DNA from: an uncultured Caryophanales bacterium
GTDB lineage: Bacteria > Bacillota_I > Bacilli_A > RF39 > UBA660
NCBI GenBank assembly: GCA_947648915.1
Contig: CANSPQ010000014.1
Span: forward strand, 1 to 32,021
DNA length: 32,021 nt
Direction of reading: 5' to 3'
The notes under the pieces are model-generated. The model had not been told where the DNA came from. It saw nothing but the letters and a program-made list of their open reading frames with translations, and made no database searches. A program made the position numbers and the translations under genes. Below, in pieces: positions 1 through 7,111 of this stretch; position 1 is the stretch's first letter; every line of letters begins with the position of its first letter.

Positions 1-88
1 CATAACAGGAACTGAAAAAAGCGGTGATTCCGACCATAACAGGAACTGAAAAAAGCGGTGATTCCGACCATAACAGGAACTGAAAAAA
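1..88 (+). ncRNA. toxI: ToxI-type antitoxin RNA repeats (type III TA), 5' end outside window
   Basis: A 34-bp unit is repeated head to tail: copies at 1-34 and 35-68 are identical, and the first 20 bases recur at 69-88. The array runs off the left edge, so the copy number is unknown. It is followed at once by a hairpin terminator and then a ToxN-family gene, which is the defining layout of type III toxin-antitoxin systems. In ToxIN systems the repeat RNA is cut by the toxin into single units (about 34-36 nt) that fold as pseudoknots and inhibit ToxN. Each unit has an A-run followed by GCGGTGATT. The GGTGATT part resembles what I recall of known ToxI repeats, and the A-run is a plausible cleavage site. 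The unit length is not a multiple of three and the frames hit stops, so a repeat protein is unlikely. The promoter is outside the window. Confidence 0.9.
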
Positions 89-89
89 G

Positions 90-115
90 AAACTAGAGAG
101 CAAACTCTAGTTTTT
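90..115 (+). terminator. Attenuating terminator between ToxI repeats and toxN
   Basis: A nine-base stem (90-98 with 105-113) closes a six-base loop and runs into a T-rich tract. In known ToxIN loci a terminator at this place lets most transcripts stop after the antitoxin repeats, with some read-through into the toxin gene, which sets the RNA-to-toxin ratio. Confidence 0.85.
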
Positions 116-157
116 CTATTTTGGATATTGTATAATGAACTTGTGGGGTGCGTATTT

Positions 158-661
158 ATGAAAAATGAACTAAAATTAGTCAGAATAGATACTGAGTATT
201 GTAATTTTTTAAGACAATTTGATAGTAGGGTTCCATATAATTTCAACGAGAAGGAATTAGGACCATTTATAGGCGTATTATTTGAAGTAAATGGTTGTAG
301 CTATTTTGCCCCTTTATCAAGCCCAAAGCCAAAACACTTAAAAATGAAAAATAAATTAGATTTTTTAAGAATAGATAATGGTAAATTAGGCGCAATTAAC
401 TTTAACAATATGCTGCCCATCCAACAAAACAATATCATTATGATAGATTTAGAAAAACAGTATGTTACAAAATCAGAGCAAAACTATCAAAAACTATTGA
501 AAGAACAAATTTATTGGTTGAATCGTAATGATGAAAAATTGTTTTCGAGAGCCGAGGGATTATATTTAAAGTATAAAGAAAATAAGCTAGATATGAAAAC
601 AAGAGAAAGATGTTGTAATTTTATGCTATTGGAAGAAAAATGTATGGATTATAATAAATAG
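158..661 (+). CDS. toxN: ToxN/AbiQ-family endoribonuclease toxin (type III TA)
   Basis: This 167-residue protein matches the ToxN family in length and motifs. The N-terminal segment LVRIDTEYCNFLRQFD is followed by FIGVLFEVNGCSYFAPLSSPK (about residues 37-57) and ends with CNFMLLEEK (153-161), the same order as in Pectobacterium ToxN. Known members are sequence-specific endoribonucleases that stop growth on phage infection when the unstable repeat RNA is lost. The ATG at 158 is chosen because a G-rich ribosome-binding site (143-150) lies eight bases upstream; an upstream TTG frame extension from 128 has no such site. A TATAAT at 131-136 could add a weak separate promoter, but no clear -35 is visible. 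The gene lies 42 bases after the terminator and 15 bases before a phosphatase-like gene, with which it is probably co-transcribed. Assignment to the family is firm; activity is inferred. Confidence 0.93.
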   Translation: MKNELKLVRIDTEYCNFLRQFDSRVPYNFNEKELGPFIGVLFEVNGCSYFAPLSSPKPKHLKMKNKLDFLRIDNGKLGAINFNNMLPIQQNNIIMIDLEKQYVTKSEQNYQKLLKEQIYWLNRNDEKLFSRAEGLYLKYKENKLDMKTRERCCNFMLLEEKCMDYNK

Positions 662-676
662 AAGGGGTAATGTGAA

Positions 677-1513
677 ATGATTTTATATCAGAAAACCTTT
701 GAGAATGTAAAAACAACTAACTGTAATTTTCCCGTTGAGGATCAATTCTATGCATATGATTCTGAGATAATTGTAGCGGATGGAATTACAAGGGATCCTG
801 TGGGAGTTTCCAATTTAAATGCATACGCATTGGAACAAATATTAGAAAAGTATCCAAGACCAAGTGGAGGAGAACTAGCGGCTCGTGTAGTGGTAGAGAC
901 CTTTATGAATACAACTGGGAATGTAAAAGAGAAATTGATTATTTGCAATCAAGCTGTTAAAAAACTAAACGACATATATATTAAAAAATGTGATTATTTA
1001 CAAAATGATTACTATGGAGCAGTTGCTTCTTGTATACAAATAAATGGAAATACTTTAGATTATGCTTATATTTGTGATTGTGGTGTAATCATTTACAATC
1101 AATCAGGTGAAGTCAAATTTCAAACGATAGATGAAAAAGAAACCTATAGTGATCCTTATATTAATCAAATAGGAATTCCATGGAATTTACCTGAGGCAAG
1201 AGTGATTGTTAGAAGGGATTATAGAAATAATTTGAATCAAATAAAGGATGGAAAATGTATTTCATATGGTGCTTTAACAGGGGAAGAATCAGCAATTTCA
1301 TTTATCAAATATGGTCAAATAGAGTTATCAAAAGGAGACATTGTTGCAGTATATAGCGATGGATTTACACCATTTTTAAAAGAAAAACAATTTATAGAAT
1401 TACTATGTAATTTTGATTCAACAAAATTTGAAGAATTTATCCATTCAAAATCATTAGAAAATGATAAATATGGAAAAGAAAAGACACTTGTACTTATGAA
1501 AATAGATGGATAA
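677..1513 (+). CDS. Divergent PP2C-like Ser/Thr phosphatase
   Basis: This 278-residue protein has the scattered motif set of PP2C/SpoIIE-type phosphatases: VED at 20-22, an ADGIT block at 34-38 (compare the family DGMGG), GAVAS at 114-118, and a SDGF block at 227-230. The usual GDSR motif is replaced by CDCG (133-136), and the terminal DN(I/V)T segment reads as YGKEKTLVLM. Most metal-binding aspartates are therefore present, but the protein is far from the typical PrpC type. There is no membrane segment, so it is probably cytosolic. A good ribosome-binding site (AAGGGGT, 662-668) precedes the ATG. It follows toxN by 15 bases with no terminator between, which suggests one transcript. A link between the phosphatase and the toxin is inference from position. 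Confidence 0.72.
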   Translation: MILYQKTFENVKTTNCNFPVEDQFYAYDSEIIVADGITRDPVGVSNLNAYALEQILEKYPRPSGGELAARVVVETFMNTTGNVKEKLIICNQAVKKLNDIYIKKCDYLQNDYYGAVASCIQINGNTLDYAYICDCGVIIYNQSGEVKFQTIDEKETYSDPYINQIGIPWNLPEARVIVRRDYRNNLNQIKDGKCISYGALTGEESAISFIKYGQIELSKGDIVAVYSDGFTPFLKEKQFIELLCNFDSTKFEEFIHSKSLENDKYGKEKTLVLMKIDG

Positions 1514-1601
1514 AATGGAAATGTACTTGATATAAACCAATTATCCTAAATATAGGACTAACATTCTATATATAAAAGTGCTTATGCTTTGTTTTCTAAA
1601 G

Positions 1602-1634
1602 AAAAATGTTACAGATTTTAATTGTAACATTTTT
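1602..1634. terminator. Bidirectional terminator between convergent genes
   Basis: A perfect 12-base stem (1602-1613 with 1623-1634) with a nine-base loop has A-runs on one flank and T-runs on the other, so it can end transcription from both directions. It lies between the phosphatase gene and the convergent PBP gene. Confidence 0.85.
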
Positions 1635-1640
1635 TAATCT

Positions 1641-3596
1641 CTAATCTCCATTCATTTCATGGAAGGCAGCCTCTAAATCATTGTCATCTGCAAGGGGTTG
1701 TGTACCTTTGATATAATAAAATATTTTTTTATTCTTTGTATCATTGGTAGCAGGCTTCCCACTAATCGGATCGACTAGAACACCCACTACATTAGAAGGT
1801 GTCTGATACCAATTATTTTCTTTTTCTCTTAAATAATTTTCCATGGTATCCGCCCAAGCATTTTTCATAAGTGTTCCATCGCTTACTTCGGTTTCTTCGT
1901 TATTATCATATCCAACCCACATTCCTAAAATGGCATCCTTGTTATATCCAAATATCAAATGATCGGTATTGGTTGTACCAGTTTTAATCGCATATGTTTT
2001 CGTGAGTTTTGGTGCGATATTAATACAAGTGGGATAATTATAATCAATTAACTCTTTGGAATAAGAATTGGCTAGTAACTCATTTAAAATATAAACAGTG
2101 CTTTTATTTAAGATATTTTCCTTTTTCTCTTTGTACTCATACAAAACGTTCCCATTCATATCCTCAACACGGCGAATAAAATGAGGTTCTATTTTGTATC
2201 CTTCATTTGCAAATGTGGCATATCCTTTCATCATATCTAAGATATTAATTTCTTCTGTACCCAAAGCAAGAGATGGAATTGCTTGTAAGTTAGAAGAAAT
2301 GCCTAATCTATCCGCAAATTCAACTAAGTTATCTTCTCCTAAAAATAGATGTGTTTTTACTGCATAAATATTATCGGAATATGCAATCGCGGCTGCCATA
2401 CTAATTGGTTTATTTCCATAAGTCTCCGCATAATTTTGAGGACTATATGTTTTATTTTCCGAAAAAGTAAATGTGGTTTTTTCACTGGTAAAGGTAGTGG
2501 ATGCCGTAAAGCCACTTTCGAGGGCCGTATAATATAAGAAAGGTTTCATCGTAGAACCCACTTGTCTTTTTGAACTGGTAACACGATTGAACTGACTTTT
2601 GTTATAATCTCTGCCACCTGCAATCGCAAGAATATTTCCAGTATTTGGATCCATCATAACCGATGCAACTTGTAAGTCAGGTTTACTGATAAAGTTTTTG
2701 GCAATACTTTCATCTAAATCTTTTTGCGCTTCCATATCCAAATTGGTATAAATTTTAAGTCCACCTGTTTGTAAGAAAGAACTTGGGATAGTACGAATTT
2801 CTTCTAACTCTTTCATAACTGCATCTTGATAATACATTAAAGTAGGAATGTCATCATTTTCCTTTTTGCCAATATAAGTAAGTTCTACTTCTGTAGCTTC
2901 CTTTTTTTCTTCCTCCGTAATATAGTTGTTATTTACCATAGCTTGTAAAATAATGGCTTGTCTACTTTTGGCTTTATCGGGGTTTGCAATTGGTGAATAA
3001 TTGGAAGGAGATTTGGGAATGCCCGCTAAAATAGAAGCCTCTGCAAGGGTTAAATCCTTCGCACTTTTTCCAAAGTAGTATTTGCTTGCATTTTCAATTC
3101 CAAAAATACCACCATAGTTAATGGTATTTAAGTAACCCTCTAAAATTTCATCTTTGCTATAATGTGCTTCTAAGCGTATCGTCAAAAAAGCTTCTTCTAT
3201 TTTACGGTACCACGTTTTATCAAAATCTAAGAATAGATTTTTGGCATACTGTTGGGTAATGGTAGAGGCTCCTTGTAGTCTTTTTCCGTTGGAGATATTG
3301 ACCATCATGGCCTTGGCAATTCTTAAAAAGTCAAAACCTTGATGTTTGTAAAAATTCTTATCTTCAACAGCAAGTGTTGCTTCGATGATATAATCAGACA
3401 TTTGATCTAAACTGATCCATTCCTTATTGGTCCCACTATATAAATTGTTATCTTTATCATACAAATAAAATTGGTTGGCAGAACGAATGGGTAATTTACT
3501 AGATAATTTTGCATATGCATAAAGACCGATATAAACAACACATAAAAAAAGGCACAGTATTCCAATTACTTTCATCGCTCTTTTGACGTGTTTCAT
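1641..3596 (-). CDS. Class A penicillin-binding protein (transglycosylase/transpeptidase)
   Basis: This bifunctional peptidoglycan synthase has 651 residues. A short cytoplasmic N-terminus is followed by one membrane anchor (about 9-28). The GT51 domain shows EDKNFYKHQGFD with catalytic Glu78, GASTITQQ (109-116), KDEILEGYLNTINYG, and GKSAKDLTLAEASILAGIPKSP. The transpeptidase domain shows the active-site STMK (348-351), SDN (407-409) and KTGTTN (538-543). All catalytic motifs are intact. It polymerises lipid II and cross-links stem peptides on the outer face of the membrane. It resembles PbpF/PbpG-type enzymes more than long PBP1a with extra C-terminal domains. The ATG at 3596 has an AGAGGTGA ribosome-binding site, and a promoter lies just upstream on the minus strand. 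It is transcribed alone. Confidence 0.96.
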   Translation of the reverse strand: MKHVKRAMKVIGILCLFLCVVYIGLYAYAKLSSKLPIRSANQFYLYDKDNNLYSGTNKEWISLDQMSDYIIEATLAVEDKNFYKHQGFDFLRIAKAMMVNISNGKRLQGASTITQQYAKNLFLDFDKTWYRKIEEAFLTIRLEAHYSKDEILEGYLNTINYGGIFGIENASKYYFGKSAKDLTLAEASILAGIPKSPSNYSPIANPDKAKSRQAIILQAMVNNNYITEEEKKEATEVELTYIGKKENDDIPTLMYYQDAVMKELEEIRTIPSSFLQTGGLKIYTNLDMEAQKDLDESIAKNFISKPDLQVASVMMDPNTGNILAIAGGRDYNKSQFNRVTSSKRQVGSTMKPFLYYTALESGFTASTTFTSEKTTFTFSENKTYSPQNYAETYGNKPISMAAAIAYSDNIYAVKTHLFLGEDNLVEFADRLGISSNLQAIPSLALGTEEINILDMMKGYATFANEGYKIEPHFIRRVEDMNGNVLYEYKEKKENILNKSTVYILNELLANSYSKELIDYNYPTCINIAPKLTKTYAIKTGTTNTDHLIFGYNKDAILGMWVGYDNNEETEVSDGTLMKNAWADTMENYLREKENNWYQTPSNVVGVLVDPISGKPATNDTKNKKIFYYIKGTQPLADDNDLEAAFHEMNGD

Positions 3597-3619
3597 CTTG
3601 TTTCACCTCTAATGTTAGT

Positions 3620-3647
3620 ATTCTAGAAAATTGAAAATTTATAACAA
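3620..3647 (-). promoter_or_regulatory. Probable sigma-A promoter of the PBP gene
   Basis: Read on the minus strand, TTGTTA (3647-3642) and TAGAAT (3625-3620) are separated by 16 bases. The leader to the ATG at 3596 is short. The match is moderate. Confidence 0.5.
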
Positions 3648-3746
3648 AAATATGAAAAAACTTCCAAAATTGTATGAGAAAATAAGCAAAAAATAGGGTC
3701 TTATAAAACTTTTCAAAAATATAGTGCATTTCTATAGTAAGTATGT

Positions 3747-3752
3747 TATAAT
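3747..3752 (+). promoter_or_regulatory. -10 element of the ywiB-argS operon
   Basis: A perfect TATAAT lies 29 bases before the ywiB ATG. No good -35 hexamer is visible at the normal distance, so the element is supported by the -10 and its position only. Confidence 0.45.
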
Positions 3753-3780
3753 GACTAACGAAATGGAAAAGAGGGATTCC

Positions 3781-4161
3781 ATGTCAAAGATAAACATAAA
3801 AGCATTGTTAGAAAATCAAACAGAACATACCCAACATAAAACAGAAACGATTGGGATTCAAAAAGAAAATCAGATTCTTTACCAAGATAATGAAATCCAA
3901 ATGATTTTGACCATAATGGATACTGAAATTCATATGAGAAGAGTTCATAACAAAGATGTTTTAGATTGCAATTTTAATCCCTCTTTGACAACAGATGGAA
4001 TTTATGATATAAAGAGTGTCAATATGATGATTCCAGTAAAAATGAACACAAAAAAGTTACAGATAGAAAAAGGAAAAATTGTACTCGAATATGAAATGAC
4101 ATTGGCAGATGAACCACCTAAGAAATTTTACTATGAATTAGCATATGAGGTGATAGAATGA
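3781..4161 (+). CDS. ywiB: DUF1934 (YwiB-like) beta-barrel protein
   Basis: This small protein (126 residues) sits immediately before argS and overlaps it by four bases, exactly as ywiB does in Bacillus. The C-terminal strand pattern, with KIVLEYEMTL near the end, fits the lipocalin-like DUF1934 fold. The N-terminus is hydrophilic, with no signal peptide or membrane segment. The function of the family is not known to me beyond this conserved linkage. The ATG at 3781 is preceded by AAGAGGG; an in-frame upstream extension has no ribosome-binding site. The call leans on gene order as much as on sequence. Confidence 0.7.
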   Translation: MSKINIKALLENQTEHTQHKTETIGIQKENQILYQDNEIQMILTIMDTEIHMRRVHNKDVLDCNFNPSLTTDGIYDIKSVNMMIPVKMNTKKLQIEKGKIVLEYEMTLADEPPKKFYYELAYEVIE

Positions 4162-5849
4162 TAACAAAGAAGCTAGAACAGTTTTTAGAAGAAGAAATAC
4201 AAAAACTAGGTTACGAAGAAAAAGTAAGAGTAATTGTATCGAATCGAAGAGAATTATGTGATTATCAATGTGATGACTGTTTTCGCCTAGCTAAAATCTA
4301 TCATAAAAGTCCAATGGAAATTGGAAATCGTATTGTCGAGGCAATTCAAAATAGTCCGAAGTATATAGAGTACTTTAAAGAAGTTACGTTTGCGAATCCT
4401 GGGTTTATCAATATGACTTTAAGTGATACACTCATCAATCAACAAATCAATTGTATGATGGAGAAAGAAAAATTTGGAATTGAAATGCCTTCTAAAATAG
4501 ATACTTATGTACTAGATTATGGTGGCGCTAATATCGCCAAACCACTTCATGTTGGACATCTAAGACCTGCGATTGTAGGAGAATCTATGAAACGTATTAT
4601 TTCGTATATGGGTCATAAGACAATTAGTGATGTCCATTTAGGTGATTATGGATTACAAATTGGTCAAGTCATTTATGGAATTTTGAAAGACCAAAAACAG
4701 GTAGAAGAAATTACATTGGAATATTTAGAGGACATTTATCCTAAAATGAGCAGTCTTTGTAAGGAAGATGAGTTCGTGAAAACAGAATGTGCAAATATTA
4801 CCAAAGACTTACAAGATGGAAATCCAGAATATCAAGTATTATTTCAAAAACTCAAAGAAGTGTCTGGGAAAGATTGTAAAAGATTATATGATTATTTAGG
4901 TGTATCTTTTGATTTGTGGAATGGAGAAAGTGATAGTTACCCTTATATTCCTGCCACTACAGAGGTTTTAAAAGATATTATAGAGGTAAGTGAAGGCGCA
5001 AAAATTATACCTGTCAGTGAGGTAACTGATGCGAAAGAATTACCACCTTTAATTTATCAGAAGAGTAATGGGGCATATTTGTATGCTACTACTGATTTAG
5101 CCACCATCTATGAAAGAATGGAAAAATATCATCCTGACTATATCCTTTATGTAGCAGATAATCGTCAGGCTTTGCATTTTGAACAAGTATTTCGTGCATG
5201 TCGAAAAAGTGGTCTTACCAAAAATACTAAGTTAGAATTTTTAGGACTTGGTACTATCAATGGAACAGATGGGAAGCCATTTAAGACGAGAAGTGGAACG
5301 GCGCCAAAATTAGATGCTTTATTTGAACAAATAAAAGGTATTTTCTTAAGCCAAAAAGAAAATAATAAAGATATGGAAACAGCTGATATCGATAAAATTG
5401 TAAATGCGATTTTAAAATTTGCCGATTTACAAAACAATCGTGAGCGTGACTATATATTTGATATTCGTAAGTTTTCCAATGTAGTCGGAAAAACAGGACC
5501 TTATATTTTATATACGTATTTGCGAATTCAAAAAGTATTAGAAAATATGTCCTTTGATTCTAACATAAGTAATTATATTTATAATGAAGATGATCGTAAG
5601 TTGCGATTACACTTATTAGAATTGGAAGCTTCTTTAAATAGTGCTTTGAAAGAAAGGTTGCCAAGTCTTTTAGCTGATTATATTTATACACTTGCACTTC
5701 TTGCCAATACATTTTATCAAAACAATCGTATTCAAGGATTAACAGATGAGGTACAAAAAAACGATTGGTTGTCGCTTTTCAATTTAACAAAAAATGTTTT
5801 AAAAGAAATGTTGAATTTAATTATAATTGACATTCCACAATTTATGTAA
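4158..5849 (+). CDS. argS: Arginine--tRNA ligase
   Basis: This class I aminoacyl-tRNA synthetase of 563 residues charges tRNA-Arg with arginine in the cytosol. The N-terminal Arg-specific tRNA-recognition domain is followed by the signature LDYGGANIAKPLHVGHLRPAIVG with the HIGH equivalent HVGH at 131-134. A KMSKS-loop equivalent, reduced to FKTRSG as is common in ArgRS, lies further on, and the helical anticodon-binding domain ends at the C-terminus with IDIPQFM. The length is normal. The ATG overlaps the ywiB stop (ATGA) and has AGGTGA ten bases upstream, so the two are translationally coupled. The rpoE gene follows, reproducing the ywiB-argS-rpoE order of Bacilli. Confidence 0.97.
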   Translation: MITKKLEQFLEEEIQKLGYEEKVRVIVSNRRELCDYQCDDCFRLAKIYHKSPMEIGNRIVEAIQNSPKYIEYFKEVTFANPGFINMTLSDTLINQQINCMMEKEKFGIEMPSKIDTYVLDYGGANIAKPLHVGHLRPAIVGESMKRIISYMGHKTISDVHLGDYGLQIGQVIYGILKDQKQVEEITLEYLEDIYPKMSSLCKEDEFVKTECANITKDLQDGNPEYQVLFQKLKEVSGKDCKRLYDYLGVSFDLWNGESDSYPYIPATTEVLKDIIEVSEGAKIIPVSEVTDAKELPPLIYQKSNGAYLYATTDLATIYERMEKYHPDYILYVADNRQALHFEQVFRACRKSGLTKNTKLEFLGLGTINGTDGKPFKTRSGTAPKLDALFEQIKGIFLSQKENNKDMETADIDKIVNAILKFADLQNNRERDYIFDIRKFSNVVGKTGPYILYTYLRIQKVLENMSFDSNISNYIYNEDDRKLRLHLLELEASLNSALKERLPSLLADYIYTLALLANTFYQNNRIQGLTDEVQKNDWLSLFNLTKNVLKEMLNLIIIDIPQFM

Positions 5850-5901
5850 AGTATTTTTATTTCATGCATAGTATGATATGAAAACAGTAGGAGGAATTAT
5901 T

Positions 5902-6339
5902 ATGAAATTAAAAAATATGCCAATAGAAGAAATTGAATTATTATCTTATACCGATCTCACTTATTTACTTTTAAAAGAAAATGGAAAATCAATGAATACA
6001 CCTAGTATTTTTAAAGAAATATGTAAGTTATTAGACTATAGTGATGATGAATATGCGGCAAAAATAGGAGACTATTATACCTCTCTTACCATTGATAAAC
6101 GTTTTGTGTTATTAGAAAATAATGAATGGGATATTCGGGACCGCCATTCTGTAGAACTTGTCATGGATGAAGAAGATGAAACAGATGAAGTGGAGGAAAC
6201 AGAAGAGGAAGAAGAACTGGTAGAAGATACGGAAGAAGAAAATATTGATGAAGCAATTGATGATGAAATAGATGATGAATTGGATGACGATGACATGGGA
6301 GATTTATCGATTGTGTCAGATGAAGAAGAGGAAGAATAA
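5902..6339 (+). CDS. rpoE: DNA-directed RNA polymerase delta subunit
   Basis: This 145-residue protein has the two-part RpoE architecture. A folded N-terminal domain (about 1-90, with SYTDLTYLLLKENGKSM and DKRFVLLENNEWDIRDR) is followed by an almost purely Asp/Glu C-terminal tail from about residue 91. Delta binds core RNA polymerase, displaces nucleic acid and sharpens promoter selectivity. It is found in Bacilli and relatives, not in typical Clostridia. The ATG at 5902 has GGAGGA nine bases upstream; an in-frame ATG at 5878 lacks a site. The acidic tail creates a long serine-rich open frame on the other strand, which is an artefact. Confidence 0.95.
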   Translation: MKLKNMPIEEIELLSYTDLTYLLLKENGKSMNTPSIFKEICKLLDYSDDEYAAKIGDYYTSLTIDKRFVLLENNEWDIRDRHSVELVMDEEDETDEVEETEEEEELVEDTEEENIDEAIDDEIDDELDDDDMGDLSIVSDEEEEE

Positions 6340-6355
6340 TTTCTCTCTTTTTTGA

Positions 6356-6384
6356 TTGACAAAGAACAAATGTTTGTGTATGAT
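6356..6384 (+). promoter_or_regulatory. Sigma-A promoter of the HAD gene
   Basis: TTGACA (6356-6361) and TATGAT (6379-6384) are 17 bases apart. The predicted start, near 6391, falls on the AGGTGA ribosome-binding site, so the 5' leader would be only about 11 bases. Confidence 0.8.
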
Positions 6385-6401
6385 TGATTTAGGTGATAGA
6401 T

Positions 6402-6902
6402 ATGAAGCAGTTATATATTGATTTTGATGGTGTTATTTTAGATACGATTACCTATCCGTATGAATATGTAGAAAAGAAACTTGGATTAGAAATTAATCCT
6501 GAAAATATGAGCAAATTTTATAGTGAGTTAGATTGGAAGGATTTTTTGAAAAAGGTTCCTGTAATCAATGATAGTATTGATTGTATTCAAAAAATTATTG
6601 AAAGTAACCTTTTTGAAGTGAGTATTTTGACTCATGTAACAACTTTAGAAGAGGCCATTGAAAAGATAAAATATATAAGGAAATATTTTAATGACATTAC
6701 AATCATTCCAGTACCAAGAAAAATTAGTAAGACAAAAATGGTGCATACAGAAGGTTCTATCTTAATTGATGACTATGCAGTAAATCTTAGAGAGTGGACA
6801 GAAGCAGGTGGTATTGGGGTTCGCTTTTCCCCTAAGTTAAGTAGTAAAGGATATCCCGTGATTGATCGATTGGATCAAATTTTGGAATTAGAATTTGTGT
6901 AA
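6402..6902 (+). CDS. HAD-superfamily 5'-nucleotidase-like phosphatase
   Basis: This 166-residue HAD hydrolase has motif I DFDGVILDT near the N-terminus (nucleophile and acid Asp), motif II in SILTHVT, a Lys in RKISKTKM (motif III region), and motif IV as ILIDDYAVNLREW. The short cap and the DDY.VN signature fit 5'(3')-deoxyribonucleotidase (NT5C)-like proteins, which remove phosphate from nucleoside monophosphates in the cytosol; the substrate here is not proven. The ATG at 6402 is taken because AGGTGA (6391-6396) sits at the right distance; the in-frame GTG at 6393 lies inside that site. The last 14 bases of the gene are repeated at 10698, where they begin the second copy of the downstream leader. 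Confidence 0.75.
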   Translation: MKQLYIDFDGVILDTITYPYEYVEKKLGLEINPENMSKFYSELDWKDFLKKVPVINDSIDCIQKIIESNLFEVSILTHVTTLEEAIEKIKYIRKYFNDITIIPVPRKISKTKMVHTEGSILIDDYAVNLREWTEAGGIGVRFSPKLSSKGYPVIDRLDQILELEFV

Positions 6903-6905
6903 AAT

Positions 6906-6933
6906 TTGACAAGATTTCATTTTCTGTTATAAT
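6906..6933 (+). promoter_or_regulatory. Sigma-A promoter, leader copy 1
   Basis: TTGACA (6906-6911) and a perfect TATAAT (6928-6933) are 16 bases apart, only four bases after the HAD stop. It drives the structured leader and the TPR operon. Confidence 0.85.
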
Positions 6934-6939
6934 AGGCAA

Positions 6940-7042
6940 CATTAGACAAAGAGGAATCATAATATAGTTTGTGGGTAGGTAAAATACAAGTATGCTATTT
7001 GCAAACGGGGGGGGGGGACACCCTCTTTTTTATGGTCTAAAA
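6940..7042 (+). ncRNA. Structured G-rich leader RNA of the TPR operon (unknown class)
   Basis: The predicted leader has several pairings. TTAGAC (6942-6947) pairs with GTCTAA (7035-7040). AAAGAGG (6948-6954) can pair with CCTCTTT (7022-7028). A 12-base arm (6967-6978) pairs with 6995-7006, including a block of G-U wobbles. An 11-base G run (7007-7017) can instead pair with CCC (7021-7023) before a T run, as a terminator. The CCTC segment cannot serve both, so the layout looks like an attenuator with mutually exclusive folds. I compared it from memory with common riboswitch consensus sequences and none fitted. Binding of a ligand or protein is not shown. Confidence 0.6.
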
Positions 7043-7111
7043 TATCGTTGAATTCTAATTGCTATTGTGAAATCATCAGATGATGCAATATTTTAAGTAG
7101 GGGGTATGAAA

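Larger units (their letters stand above)
6889..7042 (+). repeat. Direct repeat, copy 1: promoter plus structured leader
   Basis: A segment of about 154 bp matches 10698-10851 with only about five substitutions and two single-base length changes in the G and T runs. It begins inside the last codons of the HAD gene and ends just after the leader terminator. The two copies flank the two TPR genes exactly. No transposase is present. Confidence 0.9.

Noticed and set aside
1-88. Possible CRISPR array or repeat protein
   Set aside because: Copies are directly adjacent with no spacers, and the 34-bp unit shifts frame and meets stops. The downstream terminator and toxN fit an antitoxin RNA.
6075-6362. 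Serine-rich open frame on the minus strand
   Set aside because: It is the mirror of the Asp/Glu codons in the rpoE tail and has no ribosome-binding site.
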